The notes: a model not told the origin generated them from the sequence alone. Shown: positions 6,879 through 15,321, counted from the stretch's first letter. The stretch is DNA of 38,253 nucleotides from Betaproteobacteria bacterium (GCA_016868035.1 VGID01000038.1:1-38253); one strand, 5' to 3'. A program made the numbers and translations.

Positions 6879-7409
6879 ATGGAGAACATCGACCGGATCA
6901 CGAGGGTGATCGACCGGATCAGCATCTGGTCGGGGAAAGCCGTTTCCTGGCTGATCATCCCGATGGTGGCGCTGCTCGCCGGCGAGGTCATCGTACGCTA
7001 CGTCTACGCACCCACGATCTGGGCGCTCGATATCGCGACGATGCTCTACGGAACCCATTTCTTCGTCGCGGGCGCCATGACGCTGTACCTGGGCATGCAC
7101 ATCCGGACCGACTTCTTTTACGAAAAGTGGTCTCCGCGAACGCAAGCGTGGGTCGACGTGATCTGCTATGTGTTCCTGTTTCTTCCCGGGATGGTCATGT
7201 TCGTCTGGCTGAGCTGGGACTTCGCAGCCGAATCCTGGTCGCTGAAGGAACGACTGATGACGACCTGGAGGCCCCCCGCATACTGGTACAAATCGGTCAT
7301 TACCCTAGCCGCGGCACTGCTGCTGCTGCAGGGCGTCTCGGAGCTTCTCAAGTCCGTAAAAACGATCCTTACGGGCAAGCACGAGCCTCGCGTCCGGCAC
7401 CTTTCATGA
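6879..7409 (+). CDS. TRAP transporter small permease (DctQ)
   Basis: A 176-residue four-helix membrane protein. The signatures fit the DctQ family: membrane segments around 22-40, 52-73, 88-112 and 137-156, and the loop LYLGMHIRTDFFYEKWSPRTQAW, in which HIRxDxF is characteristic. The WRPPAYWYKSVITLAAALLL region is typical of the TRAP group annotated 'mannitol/chloroaromatic'. It pairs with DctM (7489) and DctP (8838) to import an organic anion with sodium. It begins 17 bases after the regulator gene. An 80-base gap to dctM holds a small hairpin with a T run. Placement upstream of phnA implies a phosphonate substrate. Confidence 0.9.
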   Translation: MENIDRITRVIDRISIWSGKAVSWLIIPMVALLAGEVIVRYVYAPTIWALDIATMLYGTHFFVAGAMTLYLGMHIRTDFFYEKWSPRTQAWVDVICYVFLFLPGMVMFVWLSWDFAAESWSLKERLMTTWRPPAYWYKSVITLAAALLLLQGVSELLKSVKTILTGKHEPRVRHLS

Positions 7410-7433
7410 CTTCATCGTTCACGCTTTTTGTGT

Positions 7434-7459
7434 CCGCATCGTCGCTGCGGCTTTTTTTC
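7434..7459 (+). terminator. Possible attenuator hairpin between dctQ and dctM
   Basis: CCGCA (7434-7438) and TGCGG (7446-7450) form a 5-bp stem with a 7-base loop, followed by CTTTTTTTC. The stem is short, so it may only reduce read-through into dctM. Confidence 0.3.
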
Positions 7460-7488
7460 AAGACAACCAACGTCCGCGGATAACGACG

Positions 7489-8808
7489 ATGAGCCTGGAG
7501 ATCTACGGCCTGATCCTGCTCGGGCTTCTTTTCATCGTGATCTTCGTGGGTTTCCCGATTTCCTTCACGTTGATCACCCTCGGCATCGTCTTCGGCTACA
7601 TCGCCCTGCAGGAGCGGGTGTTCCACCTGATGACCCTTTCGGTCTTCGGGACGATGATGGAAGCGGTCCTGGCCGCGGTCGCCCTGTTCACGTTCATGGG
7701 CTACCTGCTCGAGAGCGCGGGGCTGATGGAGCGCCTGTTCAAGGCGGTGCAGCTCATTTCGGGCAAGACCAGGGGCTCCCTGTACATCGCGACCGTCTTC
7801 ACGGCAACGCTGTTCGCGGCGGCAACCGGGATCGTCGGCGCGGCCGTCGCCATCATCGGGTTGATGGCCGGTCCCGTCATGAAGAAGGCCCGCTATGACA
7901 CGGGGCTCTCCGCGGGGACGATCTGTGCGGGCGGAACGCTGGGCATCCTGATACCCCCCAGCGTCATGCTCGTGGTCATGGGACCGGTGCTGTCGGTGTC
8001 GATCGCGCGCTTGTACGCGGCCGCGATCCTGCCCGGGCTGCTGCTCGCTTTTCTGTATCTCGCATACACCATGACCCGCGTGGCGCTGAAGCCCGAGCTG
8101 GGCCCGCCGCTGTCGGACAAGGAACTGGACGTTTCGAAGGGTCACCTGGTGCGTGAATTCTTCATCGGGCTTGTGCCGCCCGTCACCCTGATCGTGCTGA
8201 CTCTGGGAACGATCATATCCGGGCTCGCCACCCCGACAGAGGGCGCGGCGCTCGGCTGCGTGGGCGCGATCCTGGTCGCGACCGCCCATGGCCGGCTGAC
8301 CCTCAAGGTCGTGAAGGATTCCGCCTATCGGACCGCGCAAACGACGAGCATGGTGATGGTTCTGCTCGCCGCTTCCACCTTCCTCGGGGTGGTTTTCTCC
8401 GCCCTGGGCACACCCAAGCTCATCGCGAGCACCATACTGTCATGGGGCTTTTCTCCCGACGTTTTCATTGCCGGCATCCTGGCCGTTTGCTTCATTCTCG
8501 GATGGCCGCTGGAATGGGTGCCGATCGTGGTTGTGATCGTTCCGATCTTCCTGCCGACGCTCATCGAGCTGAAGACCAACATGATCTGGTTTTCCATCTT
8601 GCTGGCCGTAACCTTGCAGACTTGCTGGCTCTCTCCCCCGGTGGCGCTATCGGCTTACTATCTCAAGGGAATCATGCCGGAATGGGAACTGCTGGATATC
8701 TACAAAGGGATGCTGCCGTTCATGTTCCTGCAAGCGGCGGCCGTGGCGCTGATCTTCATGTTCCCGCAGATCGCGCTGTGGCTGCCGGATCTGGTGTTCG
8801 GAAGGTAG
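7489..8808 (+). CDS. TRAP transporter large permease (DctM)
   Basis: A 439-residue integral membrane protein of the DctM family with about 12 predicted helices. Landmarks are GFPISFTLITLGIVFGYIAL near the start, FAAATGIVGAAVAIIGLMAGPVM, the conserved ICAGGTLGILIPPSVMLVVMG loop and the matching second-half segment SGLATPTEGAALGCVGA. The GTLGILIPPS and TPTEGAA motifs mark the two inverted halves that bind sodium and substrate. Length and order are as expected for a three-gene TRAP system. The ATG at 7489 has only a weak ribosome binding site. DctP follows after 29 bases. Confidence 0.93.
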   Translation: MSLEIYGLILLGLLFIVIFVGFPISFTLITLGIVFGYIALQERVFHLMTLSVFGTMMEAVLAAVALFTFMGYLLESAGLMERLFKAVQLISGKTRGSLYIATVFTATLFAAATGIVGAAVAIIGLMAGPVMKKARYDTGLSAGTICAGGTLGILIPPSVMLVVMGPVLSVSIARLYAAAILPGLLLAFLYLAYTMTRVALKPELGPPLSDKELDVSKGHLVREFFIGLVPPVTLIVLTLGTIISGLATPTEGAALGCVGAILVATAHGRLTLKVVKDSAYRTAQTTSMVMVLLAASTFLGVVFSALGTPKLIASTILSWGFSPDVFIAGILAVCFILGWPLEWVPIVVVIVPIFLPTLIELKTNMIWFSILLAVTLQTCWLSPPVALSAYYLKGIMPEWELLDIYKGMLPFMFLQAAAVALIFMFPQIALWLPDLVFGR

Positions 8809-8837
8809 TTGTTCCACTAACGAAAGGAGGGAAAGTC

Positions 8838-9947
8838 ATGAAAAAGCTATTCGCATTGATGGTGGCCGCGTTCGTGCTGGGAAGCACCTTCCCGGCCGAA
8901 GTGGCGGCGCAGGCGCCGGCGACGCACTTCAAGTGGCGGTTGCAGAGCGCCAATCCGGCGGGCACCCCGCACATGGACCTGCTGAACCGGCTCGCATCCA
9001 ATATTGACAGGATGTCGGGAGGGCGGTTGAAGATCGAGGTGCTTCCGGCCGGAGCGATCATCGCTCCCTTCGAAATCCTCGACGGCGTGAACAAGGGGAT
9101 CATCGAAGCCGGGCAGTGGTGGACGCATTACGCGACGGGGAAGCACCCGGCCGGAGGCCTGTTCAGCGCCCCGCTCGGCGGAGCCGGAAGCGGACTCGAC
9201 CAGTTCAACCATCTGTCGTGGTACCTGCGCGGCGGCGGGCGCGAACTGTACCTGGAGTATTACCAGAAGATCCTCAAGACCGACGTGATGGCGTTCATGT
9301 ACGGCCCGGACGGCCCCGAGGCCTTCGGGTGGGTGAGGAGAGTGCCCAAGACGGTCTCCGAGTTCACGAAGATGAGGTTCCGCATCTCCTCCGGCCTGCC
9401 GAGCGACGTCCTCAGGGACATGGGCGGAGTGCCCATGAACCTGTCGGGAGCCGAAGTCATCCCCGCGGCGGAGCGTGGCCTCATTGACGGCGTCGAATGG
9501 ATCAACCCCGCCAGCGACCTGAAGCTGGGCCTGTCGGACGTTTTCAAGAACTATTCGCTCCAGGGGCTCCACCAGGCCATCGACATCGCGGACATCGTCA
9601 TCAACGGCAAGATTTGGCGCGCACTGCCGCCGGATCTCCAGGCGATCGTGGAAGTGGCGATGACGACGTCGATCTTCGAGGCGCTCATGTACTTCGTGGA
9701 TGAAAATTCCAAGGCCCTCAACGTGCTGACGAAGGAGAAGGGCGTCACCCTGTTCGACGCTCCAGTCGGGTACGCGGATTCCTTCATCAAGTCGGCGAGG
9801 AGAGTGCTTGCGAAATACGAGGCGCAGGATGCCTTCTTCAAGAGGGTGCTGGATTCGCAGCGGCGATTTGCGGCCGTCGTGGTTCCGTACACGAAGGAGA
9901 CCAACAAGCTGACCCAGCTCATCGCCGGGGCGGCAGACAGCCGCTGA
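8838..9947 (+). CDS. TRAP transporter periplasmic substrate-binding protein (DctP)
   Basis: A 369-residue DctP-family solute receptor with a Sec signal (MKKLFALMVAAFVLGSTFP, probable cleavage after AAQA near residue 26). The mature protein starts with the usual FKWRLQSANPAGTPHMDLL. RISSGLPSDVL contains the Arg that, in characterised DctP proteins, salt-bridges a carboxylate ligand. DGVEWINPASDL matches the TakP-like subgroup. AAAGGAGG at 8823-8830 fixes the ATG at 8838. Characterised TRAP receptors bind carboxylates or sulfonates. Here the receptor lies between a regulator and phosphonoacetate hydrolase, so a carboxy- or hydroxy-phosphonate is the best guess. A terminator-like hairpin follows the gene. 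Confidence 0.92.
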   Translation: MKKLFALMVAAFVLGSTFPAEVAAQAPATHFKWRLQSANPAGTPHMDLLNRLASNIDRMSGGRLKIEVLPAGAIIAPFEILDGVNKGIIEAGQWWTHYATGKHPAGGLFSAPLGGAGSGLDQFNHLSWYLRGGGRELYLEYYQKILKTDVMAFMYGPDGPEAFGWVRRVPKTVSEFTKMRFRISSGLPSDVLRDMGGVPMNLSGAEVIPAAERGLIDGVEWINPASDLKLGLSDVFKNYSLQGLHQAIDIADIVINGKIWRALPPDLQAIVEVAMTTSIFEALMYFVDENSKALNVLTKEKGVTLFDAPVGYADSFIKSARRVLAKYEAQDAFFKRVLDSQRRFAAVVVPYTKETNKLTQLIAGAADSR

Positions 9948-10012
9948 GGAACTCCGGACCCGGTAGACATGTCTCCGGGACAGGCGTGATCATCCCGCGT
10001 TCCAGGGCCTGG

Positions 10013-10060
10013 CCGGCCGGTCTCCCCGAACCAACCGGAGTGGACCGGCCGGTCATTTTC
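10013..10060 (+). terminator. Terminator-like hairpin between dctP and phnA
   Basis: CCGGCCGGTC (10013-10022) pairs with GACCGGCCGG (10043-10052) and is followed by TCATTTTCC. A second promoter for phnA downstream is not obvious in 10061-10120, so partial read-through from the TRAP genes is likely. Confidence 0.5.
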
Positions 10061-10120
10061 CTTGCCGCAGGCGATTTCGTTTACTCCGCAACCCATCCCT
10101 AACAGGCTTCAAACAGGAAC

Positions 10121-11386
10121 ATGGCGACGACAAGCAAGCAGCGTGAGGTAAGCGTCAATGGTGTCCGCTACCGCTGGCCGGAAAAGCCGGTGGTGGTCGT
10201 GTGCATCGACGGCGGCGACCCCGCCTACCTGCAGCAGTACCTCAAGGACGGCGCGATTCCCAATATCGCGCGCTTCATGACGCAGGGTTTCAGCGTCGTG
10301 GCCGACGGCACCGTGCCGAGCTTCACCTGCCCCAACAACATGTCGATGATCACCGGCACGCCGGCTTCGAAGCACGGCATTTCCGGCAACTTCTACCTCG
10401 ACACGAATACCGGCGAAGCGGTGGTGATGACGGGCCCCGAGCTGCTGCGCGGCGATACGATCATCTCGAAGTTCGCCGAGGCCGGGGCAAAGGTGGTCTC
10501 GATCACGGCGAAGGACAAGCTGCGCAAGCAGCTGGGCAAGAACCTCGACGTCTCAAAAGGCCACGTAAGCTTCTCTTCCGAGTTCGCGAGCCGCTGCACG
10601 CTGAAGGAGAACGGCATCGAGAACGTGCTCGACTTCGTCGGCATGGCGCAGCCGGACATGTATTCGATGGAGCTCTCGCTGTTCGTGCTCGAGGCCGGCA
10701 TCAAGCTGCTCGAGCGCGGGCGGCGCGACCTCATGTTCCTGTCGCTTACCGACTACGTGCAGCACAAGTACGCGCCCGCGGAAGCCGACGCGAAGCGCTT
10801 CTACCAGGAGCTCGACAAGCGCTTCGGGCGCCTCGCCGAGCTGGGTGCGATCGTCGCGCTGACGGCGGATCACGGCATGAACGACAAGTCGAAGCCGGAC
10901 GGCACGCCAAACGTGATCTGGTTGCAGGACATCCTCGACGCCAGGTTCGGCAGGGGCGACACCCGGGTGATCTGCCCGATCACCGACGCATTCGTCGCCC
11001 ACCACGGCGCACTCGGCGGATTCGTGCGCGTATGGTGCCGCGGCAAGGCGACCCCGAAGCAGGTTATCGACGCGATCCGGGGCCTGGACGGGCTCGAGTC
11101 GGTGCTCGACAAGGAAACCGCGTGCAAAGTGCACGACCTGCCGTTCGACCGCGAGGGCGACGTGGTCGTCATCTCGACGGCGGACGTCTGTGTCGGCGCG
11201 TCCGCGGCGGATCACGATCTCTCGGGGCTGGAAGGCCATCGCCTGCGCACGCATGGCGGCGTGTCCGAAGCGAAAGTGCCGATCATCCTCAACGCGCCCC
11301 TGAACGACGAGTACAAGCTGAAGGCGGGCGCGGCGATTCTGAAGAGCTACCAGGTCTTCGATTTCGCCATCAACGGCACGGCCTGA
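10121..11386 (+). CDS. phnA: Phosphonoacetate hydrolase
   Basis: A 421-residue enzyme of the alkaline phosphatase superfamily that splits phosphonoacetate to acetate and phosphate in the cytoplasm. No signal peptide is present. All expected di-zinc residues can be placed: Asp30 (CIDGGD), nucleophile Thr69 (VPSFTCPNNMS), Asp211 and His215 (LTDYVQH), Asp250-His251 (LTADHGMND) and His378 (LRTHGGVSE). FTCPNNMSMITGTPASKHGI is diagnostic for PhnA versus nucleotide pyrophosphatases. Length agrees with known PhnA proteins. The start has AGGAA at 10114-10118. Its TGA overlaps the ATG of the dehydrogenase gene (TGATG), indicating translational coupling. This is unrelated to the E. coli protein of unknown function also named PhnA. 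Confidence 0.95.
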   Translation: MATTSKQREVSVNGVRYRWPEKPVVVVCIDGGDPAYLQQYLKDGAIPNIARFMTQGFSVVADGTVPSFTCPNNMSMITGTPASKHGISGNFYLDTNTGEAVVMTGPELLRGDTIISKFAEAGAKVVSITAKDKLRKQLGKNLDVSKGHVSFSSEFASRCTLKENGIENVLDFVGMAQPDMYSMELSLFVLEAGIKLLERGRRDLMFLSLTDYVQHKYAPAEADAKRFYQELDKRFGRLAELGAIVALTADHGMNDKSKPDGTPNVIWLQDILDARFGRGDTRVICPITDAFVAHHGALGGFVRVWCRGKATPKQVIDAIRGLDGLESVLDKETACKVHDLPFDREGDVVVISTADVCVGASAADHDLSGLEGHRLRTHGGVSEAKVPIILNAPLNDEYKLKAGAAILKSYQVFDFAINGTA

Positions 11387-12501
11387 TGACAAAACGGGAG
11401 GGCGCCATCGTTCGCACCGGCAGGCTCGCGGTCTATGATGCGCCGGGAAAGCCCTTCGAAATCCGGGCGTTTCCGGTGCGGCGTCCCCGCGCCGGCGAAG
11501 TGCTGGTGAAGATTCGCATGTCGACGATCTGCCGCTCCGACATCCACTCCTACCTCGGGCACCGTCCCAACCCGTGCCCGGGCGTGCTCGGCCACGAGAT
11601 CATCGGCAATATCGTCGCGCTGGGCGAAGGCATCACGCACGACATGCGCGGCGACCCGCTCGCGGCCGGGGACCGGATCACCTGGAGCGAGTACTTCATA
11701 CCAGGCCCGAATTACTATACCGAGGTGCTGGATCTGCCGCAGAAATCGCCCGGCGTGGACAAGTACGGCCACATGGCGGTGACGACCGAGCCCCACCATC
11801 ACGGCGGCTTCGGCGAGTATTGCTACGTCCTGCCGCAATCCTGGATCCTGAAGCTCCCCGCGGAGCTCACCGACGAGGAGGCCACGCCGATCAATTGCGG
11901 CGTCGCCACCATGATCTGCGTGACCGAGCGCGCGGAGATCGGCGTCGGTGACGCCGTGGTCATCCAGGGCCTGGGACTGCTGGGCCTCTACGGCGCCGCG
12001 ATTGCCAAGGCGCGCGGCGCGCGCCTCGTGATCGGGCTCGACACGGTTGGCGCGCGGCGCGCGATGTCGGCGCGTTTCGGCGTCGATCGAGCGCTCGATC
12101 CGTCCGCAATGAGCGAGACCGAGCTCGTAAGACAGGTGAGAGCGTTTTGCAAGCCGGAGGGTGCCGACGCGGTGATCGAAGTCTGTGGTTACCCGGAGGT
12201 CATTCCGGCGGGCATCCAGTACCTGCGCACCGGCGGGCGCTACGTGCTCGGCGGAGTGGTCAACCCGGACTCGTTCGTCCGGATCGACGCGAACCAGCTG
12301 CTGCGCAAACTGATCACGTTGCGCGGCGTGCACAATTACCACCCGAGAAACCTGATCGAGGCGCTCGACTTCGTCCATGCCAACCGCAAGCGCTTTCCGT
12401 TCCACGACCTGGTGGACGGCAAGTACAAGCTGGAGGAAGTTGGAAGAGCGATGAAGGACGCCGAAGACCGGCGCGTGCTGCGCGCCGCCATCGTCCCATG
12501 A
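11386..12501 (+). CDS. Zinc-dependent alcohol dehydrogenase, phosphonate-catabolism associated
   Basis: A 371-residue medium-chain dehydrogenase. Catalytic zinc ligands are Cys49 (TICRSDIH), His70-Glu71 (VLGHEIIG) and Cys171 (NCGVATM). The nucleotide-binding glycines are in VVIQGLGLLGLYGAAIAKAR (about 191-210). The usual four-cysteine structural-zinc lobe is missing: residues 100-140 hold no Cys but a His-rich TTEPHHHGGFGEY insertion. It resembles the 'phosphonate catabolism associated alcohol dehydrogenase' group (HpnZ-type name), whose substrate I do not know to be established. Its ATG overlaps the phnA stop. With no transaminase in the cluster, oxidation of a hydroxy-phosphonate to phosphonoacetaldehyde is the simplest role. 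That is inference. Confidence 0.88.
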   Translation: MTKREGAIVRTGRLAVYDAPGKPFEIRAFPVRRPRAGEVLVKIRMSTICRSDIHSYLGHRPNPCPGVLGHEIIGNIVALGEGITHDMRGDPLAAGDRITWSEYFIPGPNYYTEVLDLPQKSPGVDKYGHMAVTTEPHHHGGFGEYCYVLPQSWILKLPAELTDEEATPINCGVATMICVTERAEIGVGDAVVIQGLGLLGLYGAAIAKARGARLVIGLDTVGARRAMSARFGVDRALDPSAMSETELVRQVRAFCKPEGADAVIEVCGYPEVIPAGIQYLRTGGRYVLGGVVNPDSFVRIDANQLLRKLITLRGVHNYHPRNLIEALDFVHANRKRFPFHDLVDGKYKLEEVGRAMKDAEDRRVLRAAIVP

Positions 12502-12527
12502 CAGCTTGAAGGCGCAACCAGGAAAAT

Positions 12528-12726
12528 CAGAAACCGCCGATGAACGCAGATGAACGCAGATGGAATTCGTTAATGGGTAATTGCAGAGAGGATGCGGCCG
12601 TGCGCCCTTTGAACCGACACTTTCCCGGTTCACGTTTCACGTTTCACGTTTCACGACTTGAGAATCGAATCGGCGCGTATCGGCGTTTATCTGCGGTTCA
12701 TATTTTCTTGATAATGTAACCGGCTC
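12528..12726. repeat. Paired intergenic repeats upstream of phnY
   Basis: The left part, 12530-12563 (CCGCCGATGAACGCAGATGA and a further unit), is on the plus strand. The right part, 12666-12726, is on the minus strand and reads GAGCCGGTTACATTATCAAG, then AAAATATGAACCGCAGAT, then AAACGCCGATACGCGCC. That right copy closely matches 14208-14261 and 37949-37997. A GTTTCACGTTTCACGTTTCAC run (12630-12653) lies between. No gene or convincing promoter is seen in 12502-12752 other than AGGAG before phnY. Confidence 0.75.
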
Positions 12727-12758
12727 ACAGAACCGGATTCGTCACAGGAGTAATGATC

Positions 12759-14207
12759 ATGCATGCCCGCACCAAGACCGTTGACTCGCCGCGCCGCGAG
12801 CCGATGCGCATCGCCGGAGAAAAAGTGCACCGCGACCGCGTGATCGAGGTCCGCTATCCGTACACCAACGAGGTGATCGCCACCGTGCCCAAGGGCACGG
12901 TCGAGGACGTGCGCCGCGCGTTCCGCATCGCCAGGCAATACCAGCCGAAGCTCACGCGCTACGAGCGCTACAAGATCCTGATGCGCGCCGGCGAGATCAT
13001 CGCCTCGCGCAGGGACGAGATCGCAAGGTCGATCACGCTCGAAGCCGGCTTCTGCCTGAAGGATTCGACCTACGAGGTCGGGCGCGCCTCGGACGTGCTG
13101 CTGTTCGCCGCCAATCAGGCGCTCGTCGATGACGGGCAGGTTTTTTCCTGCGACCTCACGCATCACGGCAAGGCGCGCCGCGTCTACACGATGCGCGAGC
13201 CGCTGCTCGGCGCGATCTCCGCGATCACGCCTTTCAACCACCCGCTGAACCAGGTGATCCACAAGGTCGCGCCTTCGGTCGCGAGCAACAACCGCATGGT
13301 GCTGCGGCCTACCAACAAGACGCCGATCGCGGCGCTGCTGCTCGCCGATGTGCTCTACGAGGCGGGCCTGCCACCGGAGATGCTGTCCGTGATCACGGGC
13401 GACCCGAAGGAGATCGCCGACGAGATGCTCGTCAACCCGGACATGGATCTCGTCACCTTCACCGGCGGCGTTTCGGTCGGCAAGTACATCGCCGCCAAGG
13501 CCGTTTACAAGCGCCAGATCCTGGAGCTCGGCGGAAACGACCCGTTGATCGTGATGGACGATGCCGATCCTGCGAAAGCGGCGGAGCTCGCGGCAAACGG
13601 CTCGTACAAGAACTCCGGACAGCGCTGCACCGCGGTGAAGCGCATATTCGTGCACGAGAAGATCGCGGGCGCGTTCACCGAGGCGCTGGTCGCGAAAACG
13701 AAGGCATGGACTTACGGCGACCCGCTCGACCCGAAGGTGGACATGGGCACGGTGATCAGCGAGCAGGCGGCGACGAGCTTCGAGGGACTGGTGAATGACG
13801 CGGTGTCGGGGGGCGCGCGACTGCTGTGCGGGAACGTGCGCCAGGGGGCGCTGTATTCGCCGACCGTGCTCGATCGCGTGCGCCCCGAGATGCCGCTCGT
13901 GAAATACGAGACCTTCGGCCCGGTCTCGCCCGTGATGACCTTCAAGGACGTGGACGAGGCGATCCGGCTCGTGAACTCGACCGATTTCGGCCTGTCCTCG
14001 GGCGTCTGCACCAACCGGCTGGACGACATCATGCGCTTCGTGAAGGAGCTCCATGTCGGCAGCGTGAACGTCTGGGAAGTCCCCGGCTACCGGCTGGAAC
14101 TCACCCCGTTCGGCGGCATCAAAGATTCGGGCCTCGGCTACAAGGAAGGCGTGCAGGAAGCGATCAAGAGCTTCACCAACGTGAAGACGTACTCGCTCCC
14201 ATTGTAA
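12759..14207 (+). CDS. phnY: Phosphonoacetaldehyde dehydrogenase
   Basis: A 482-residue NAD(P)-dependent aldehyde dehydrogenase that would oxidise phosphonoacetaldehyde to phosphonoacetate, the PhnA substrate. ALDH residues are catalytic Cys290 ([11 protein letters not shown]), Glu256 (ILELGGNDP) and oxyanion Asn160 ([10 protein letters not shown]). Basic residues that could hold a phosphonate group sit near the pocket: Arg109 (EVGRASDV), His161 and Arg289. The family call rests on overall likeness to PhnY and on the cluster. Two in-frame ATGs exist; 12759 is preferred because AGGAG (12746-12750) is 8 bases upstream, against 2 for 12753. Unlike the other phn genes it is 257 bases from its neighbour and is bracketed by inverted copies of a 50-60 base repeat. 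Confidence 0.9.
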   Translation: MHARTKTVDSPRREPMRIAGEKVHRDRVIEVRYPYTNEVIATVPKGTVEDVRRAFRIARQYQPKLTRYERYKILMRAGEIIASRRDEIARSITLEAGFCLKDSTYEVGRASDVLLFAANQALVDDGQVFSCDLTHHGKARRVYTMREPLLGAISAITPFNHPLNQVIHKVAPSVASNNRMVLRPTNKTPIAALLLADVLYEAGLPPEMLSVITGDPKEIADEMLVNPDMDLVTFTGGVSVGKYIAAKAVYKRQILELGGNDPLIVMDDADPAKAAELAANGSYKNSGQRCTAVKRIFVHEKIAGAFTEALVAKTKAWTYGDPLDPKVDMGTVISEQAATSFEGLVNDAVSGGARLLCGNVRQGALYSPTVLDRVRPEMPLVKYETFGPVSPVMTFKDVDEAIRLVNSTDFGLSSGVCTNRLDDIMRFVKELHVGSVNVWEVPGYRLELTPFGGIKDSGLGYKEGVQEAIKSFTNVKTYSLPL

Positions 14208-14400
14208 GAGCCGGTAACAAAATCAAGAAATATTAGCCGCAGATAAACGCCGATACACGCCGACGAAAAACAAGAAGATGGACAGGATTTACAAGATTTC
14301 ACAAGATTAACAGGATTAGACCCGATCAAATAATCCTGTAAATCCTGTCTATTTTGGTCTTGATCTTATCTGCGTCCATCTGCGTTTATCGGCGGTTTCA
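14208..14400. repeat. Composite inverted intergenic repeat after phnY
   Basis: 14213-14261 starts five bases after the phnY stop and matches 37949-37997 at 48 of 49 positions. Next comes a run of CAGGATTTA/CAAGATTTCA/CAAGATTAA units. GACAGGATTTACA (14281-14293) has its perfect inverse at 14337-14349, and CAGGATTA (14311-14318) at 14331-14338. The outer right arm (14366-14397) is the GCCGATAAACGCAGAT family in the opposite orientation. The whole stretch is one large imperfect inverted repeat. In the rest of the gap (14401-14570) I see no feature I would support. Confidence 0.8.
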
Positions 14401-14582
14401 TACTCTTTGGATCTTTGTGATACGGGTTCTAAGGGCGTAATGCAGACGCTGCTCGAAATCCTCGCCGGCCGGCGCGGCGGCGCCATGACGGACGGCGCCC
14501 CGGGGCATCACGATGAATGGCGACGCCAATGACGGCCTGACAGGATTATTGTTTCCCGATTGCCCGCAGTGACGGAGGACCC

Positions 14583-15242
14583 ATGGCCAACGAGCAAAGA
14601 ATCAGCTACGTGCCGCTGGAGAAGATGACGCCGGAGATGCGCGCCGAGATCGAGCGCTGCGCGCGCGAAGGCACGCCCCGTCCGGAAAGCTCGGCGGTGC
14701 GCGCCCACGTGCCGGCTGCGTTCTGGGCGTTCGCCAACTCCTGGCGCGACGTCTTTCACGCCGGCATCTGCGACCACGCGATCAAGGAACTCGCCCGGCT
14801 GTACGTCTCGCGCGCGGTGACCTGCGAGTTCTGCGGCAACCAGCGCTCGATCAAAGCCGCCGAAAGCGGCGCCGTGAACGAGGTCAAGGTCGATGAGCTC
14901 ATCGACTTCGAGAAGTCCGCGAAGTACAACGAGCGCGAGAAGGCGGCGCTCGCCTACGCCGAGGCGATCACCTGGCGGCTCGAGACCGATGACCGATTCT
15001 GGAAGCGGCTCCGCCAGCACTTCAGCGAGCCCGAGCTCGTCGAGCTGGGATGCTTCATCGCGCTCACCATGGGACAGCAGAGCTGGCTGCGACTGCTCAA
15101 TATCGAGCACCACGAGGTGATGGCGGGCGGCTCCGCCTCGATGGCGCCCGGGTTCGAGAGCGCCGAAGCGCTCGCGAAGAGCAAGTCCTCGCCCGGATAC
15201 TGGGCGAAGAAAGGCGCCGCCCCGAAGAAGGACGCGGCATGA
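14583..15242 (+). CDS. Carboxymuconolactone decarboxylase/AhpD-like protein
   Basis: A 219-residue all-helical AhpD/CMD-fold protein. The core lies at about 40-180, with Cys81-x-x-Cys84 in AVTCEFCGNQRS. In AhpD the pair is followed by a His (CxxCxxxH), but here that place is Arg88, so alkylhydroperoxidase activity is doubtful. The C-terminus adds a Lys-rich tail. GGAGG at 14574-14578 supports the ATG at 14583. It is followed after 79 bases by a Bug protein gene and then the molybdenum hydroxylase genes, all on the same strand, suggesting one catabolic unit. Substrate is unknown. Confidence 0.85.
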   Translation: MANEQRISYVPLEKMTPEMRAEIERCAREGTPRPESSAVRAHVPAAFWAFANSWRDVFHAGICDHAIKELARLYVSRAVTCEFCGNQRSIKAAESGAVNEVKVDELIDFEKSAKYNEREKAALAYAEAITWRLETDDRFWKRLRQHFSEPELVELGCFIALTMGQQSWLRLLNIEHHEVMAGGSASMAPGFESAEALAKSKSSPGYWAKKGAAPKKDAA

Positions 15243-15321
15243 CGGCACATGCTGGCCCTGGCCGGCAAACAGCATGCCCGCCTGATCCACTAAAACCCCC
15301 TGCCCTAAGGAGGACCGTTTC

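Noticed and set aside
12627-12657. GTTTCACGTTTCAC run considered as a CRISPR remnant
   Set aside because: The units are 8 bases with no spacers and no cas genes nearby.
12687-14054. 455-codon open frame on the minus strand
   Set aside because: It is antisense to phnY, whose ALDH catalytic residues are intact.
14440-14532. 30-codon frame starting MQTLLEILAGRRGG
   Set aside because: It has no ribosome binding site and no match I recognise; it ends before the real AhpD-like gene start.
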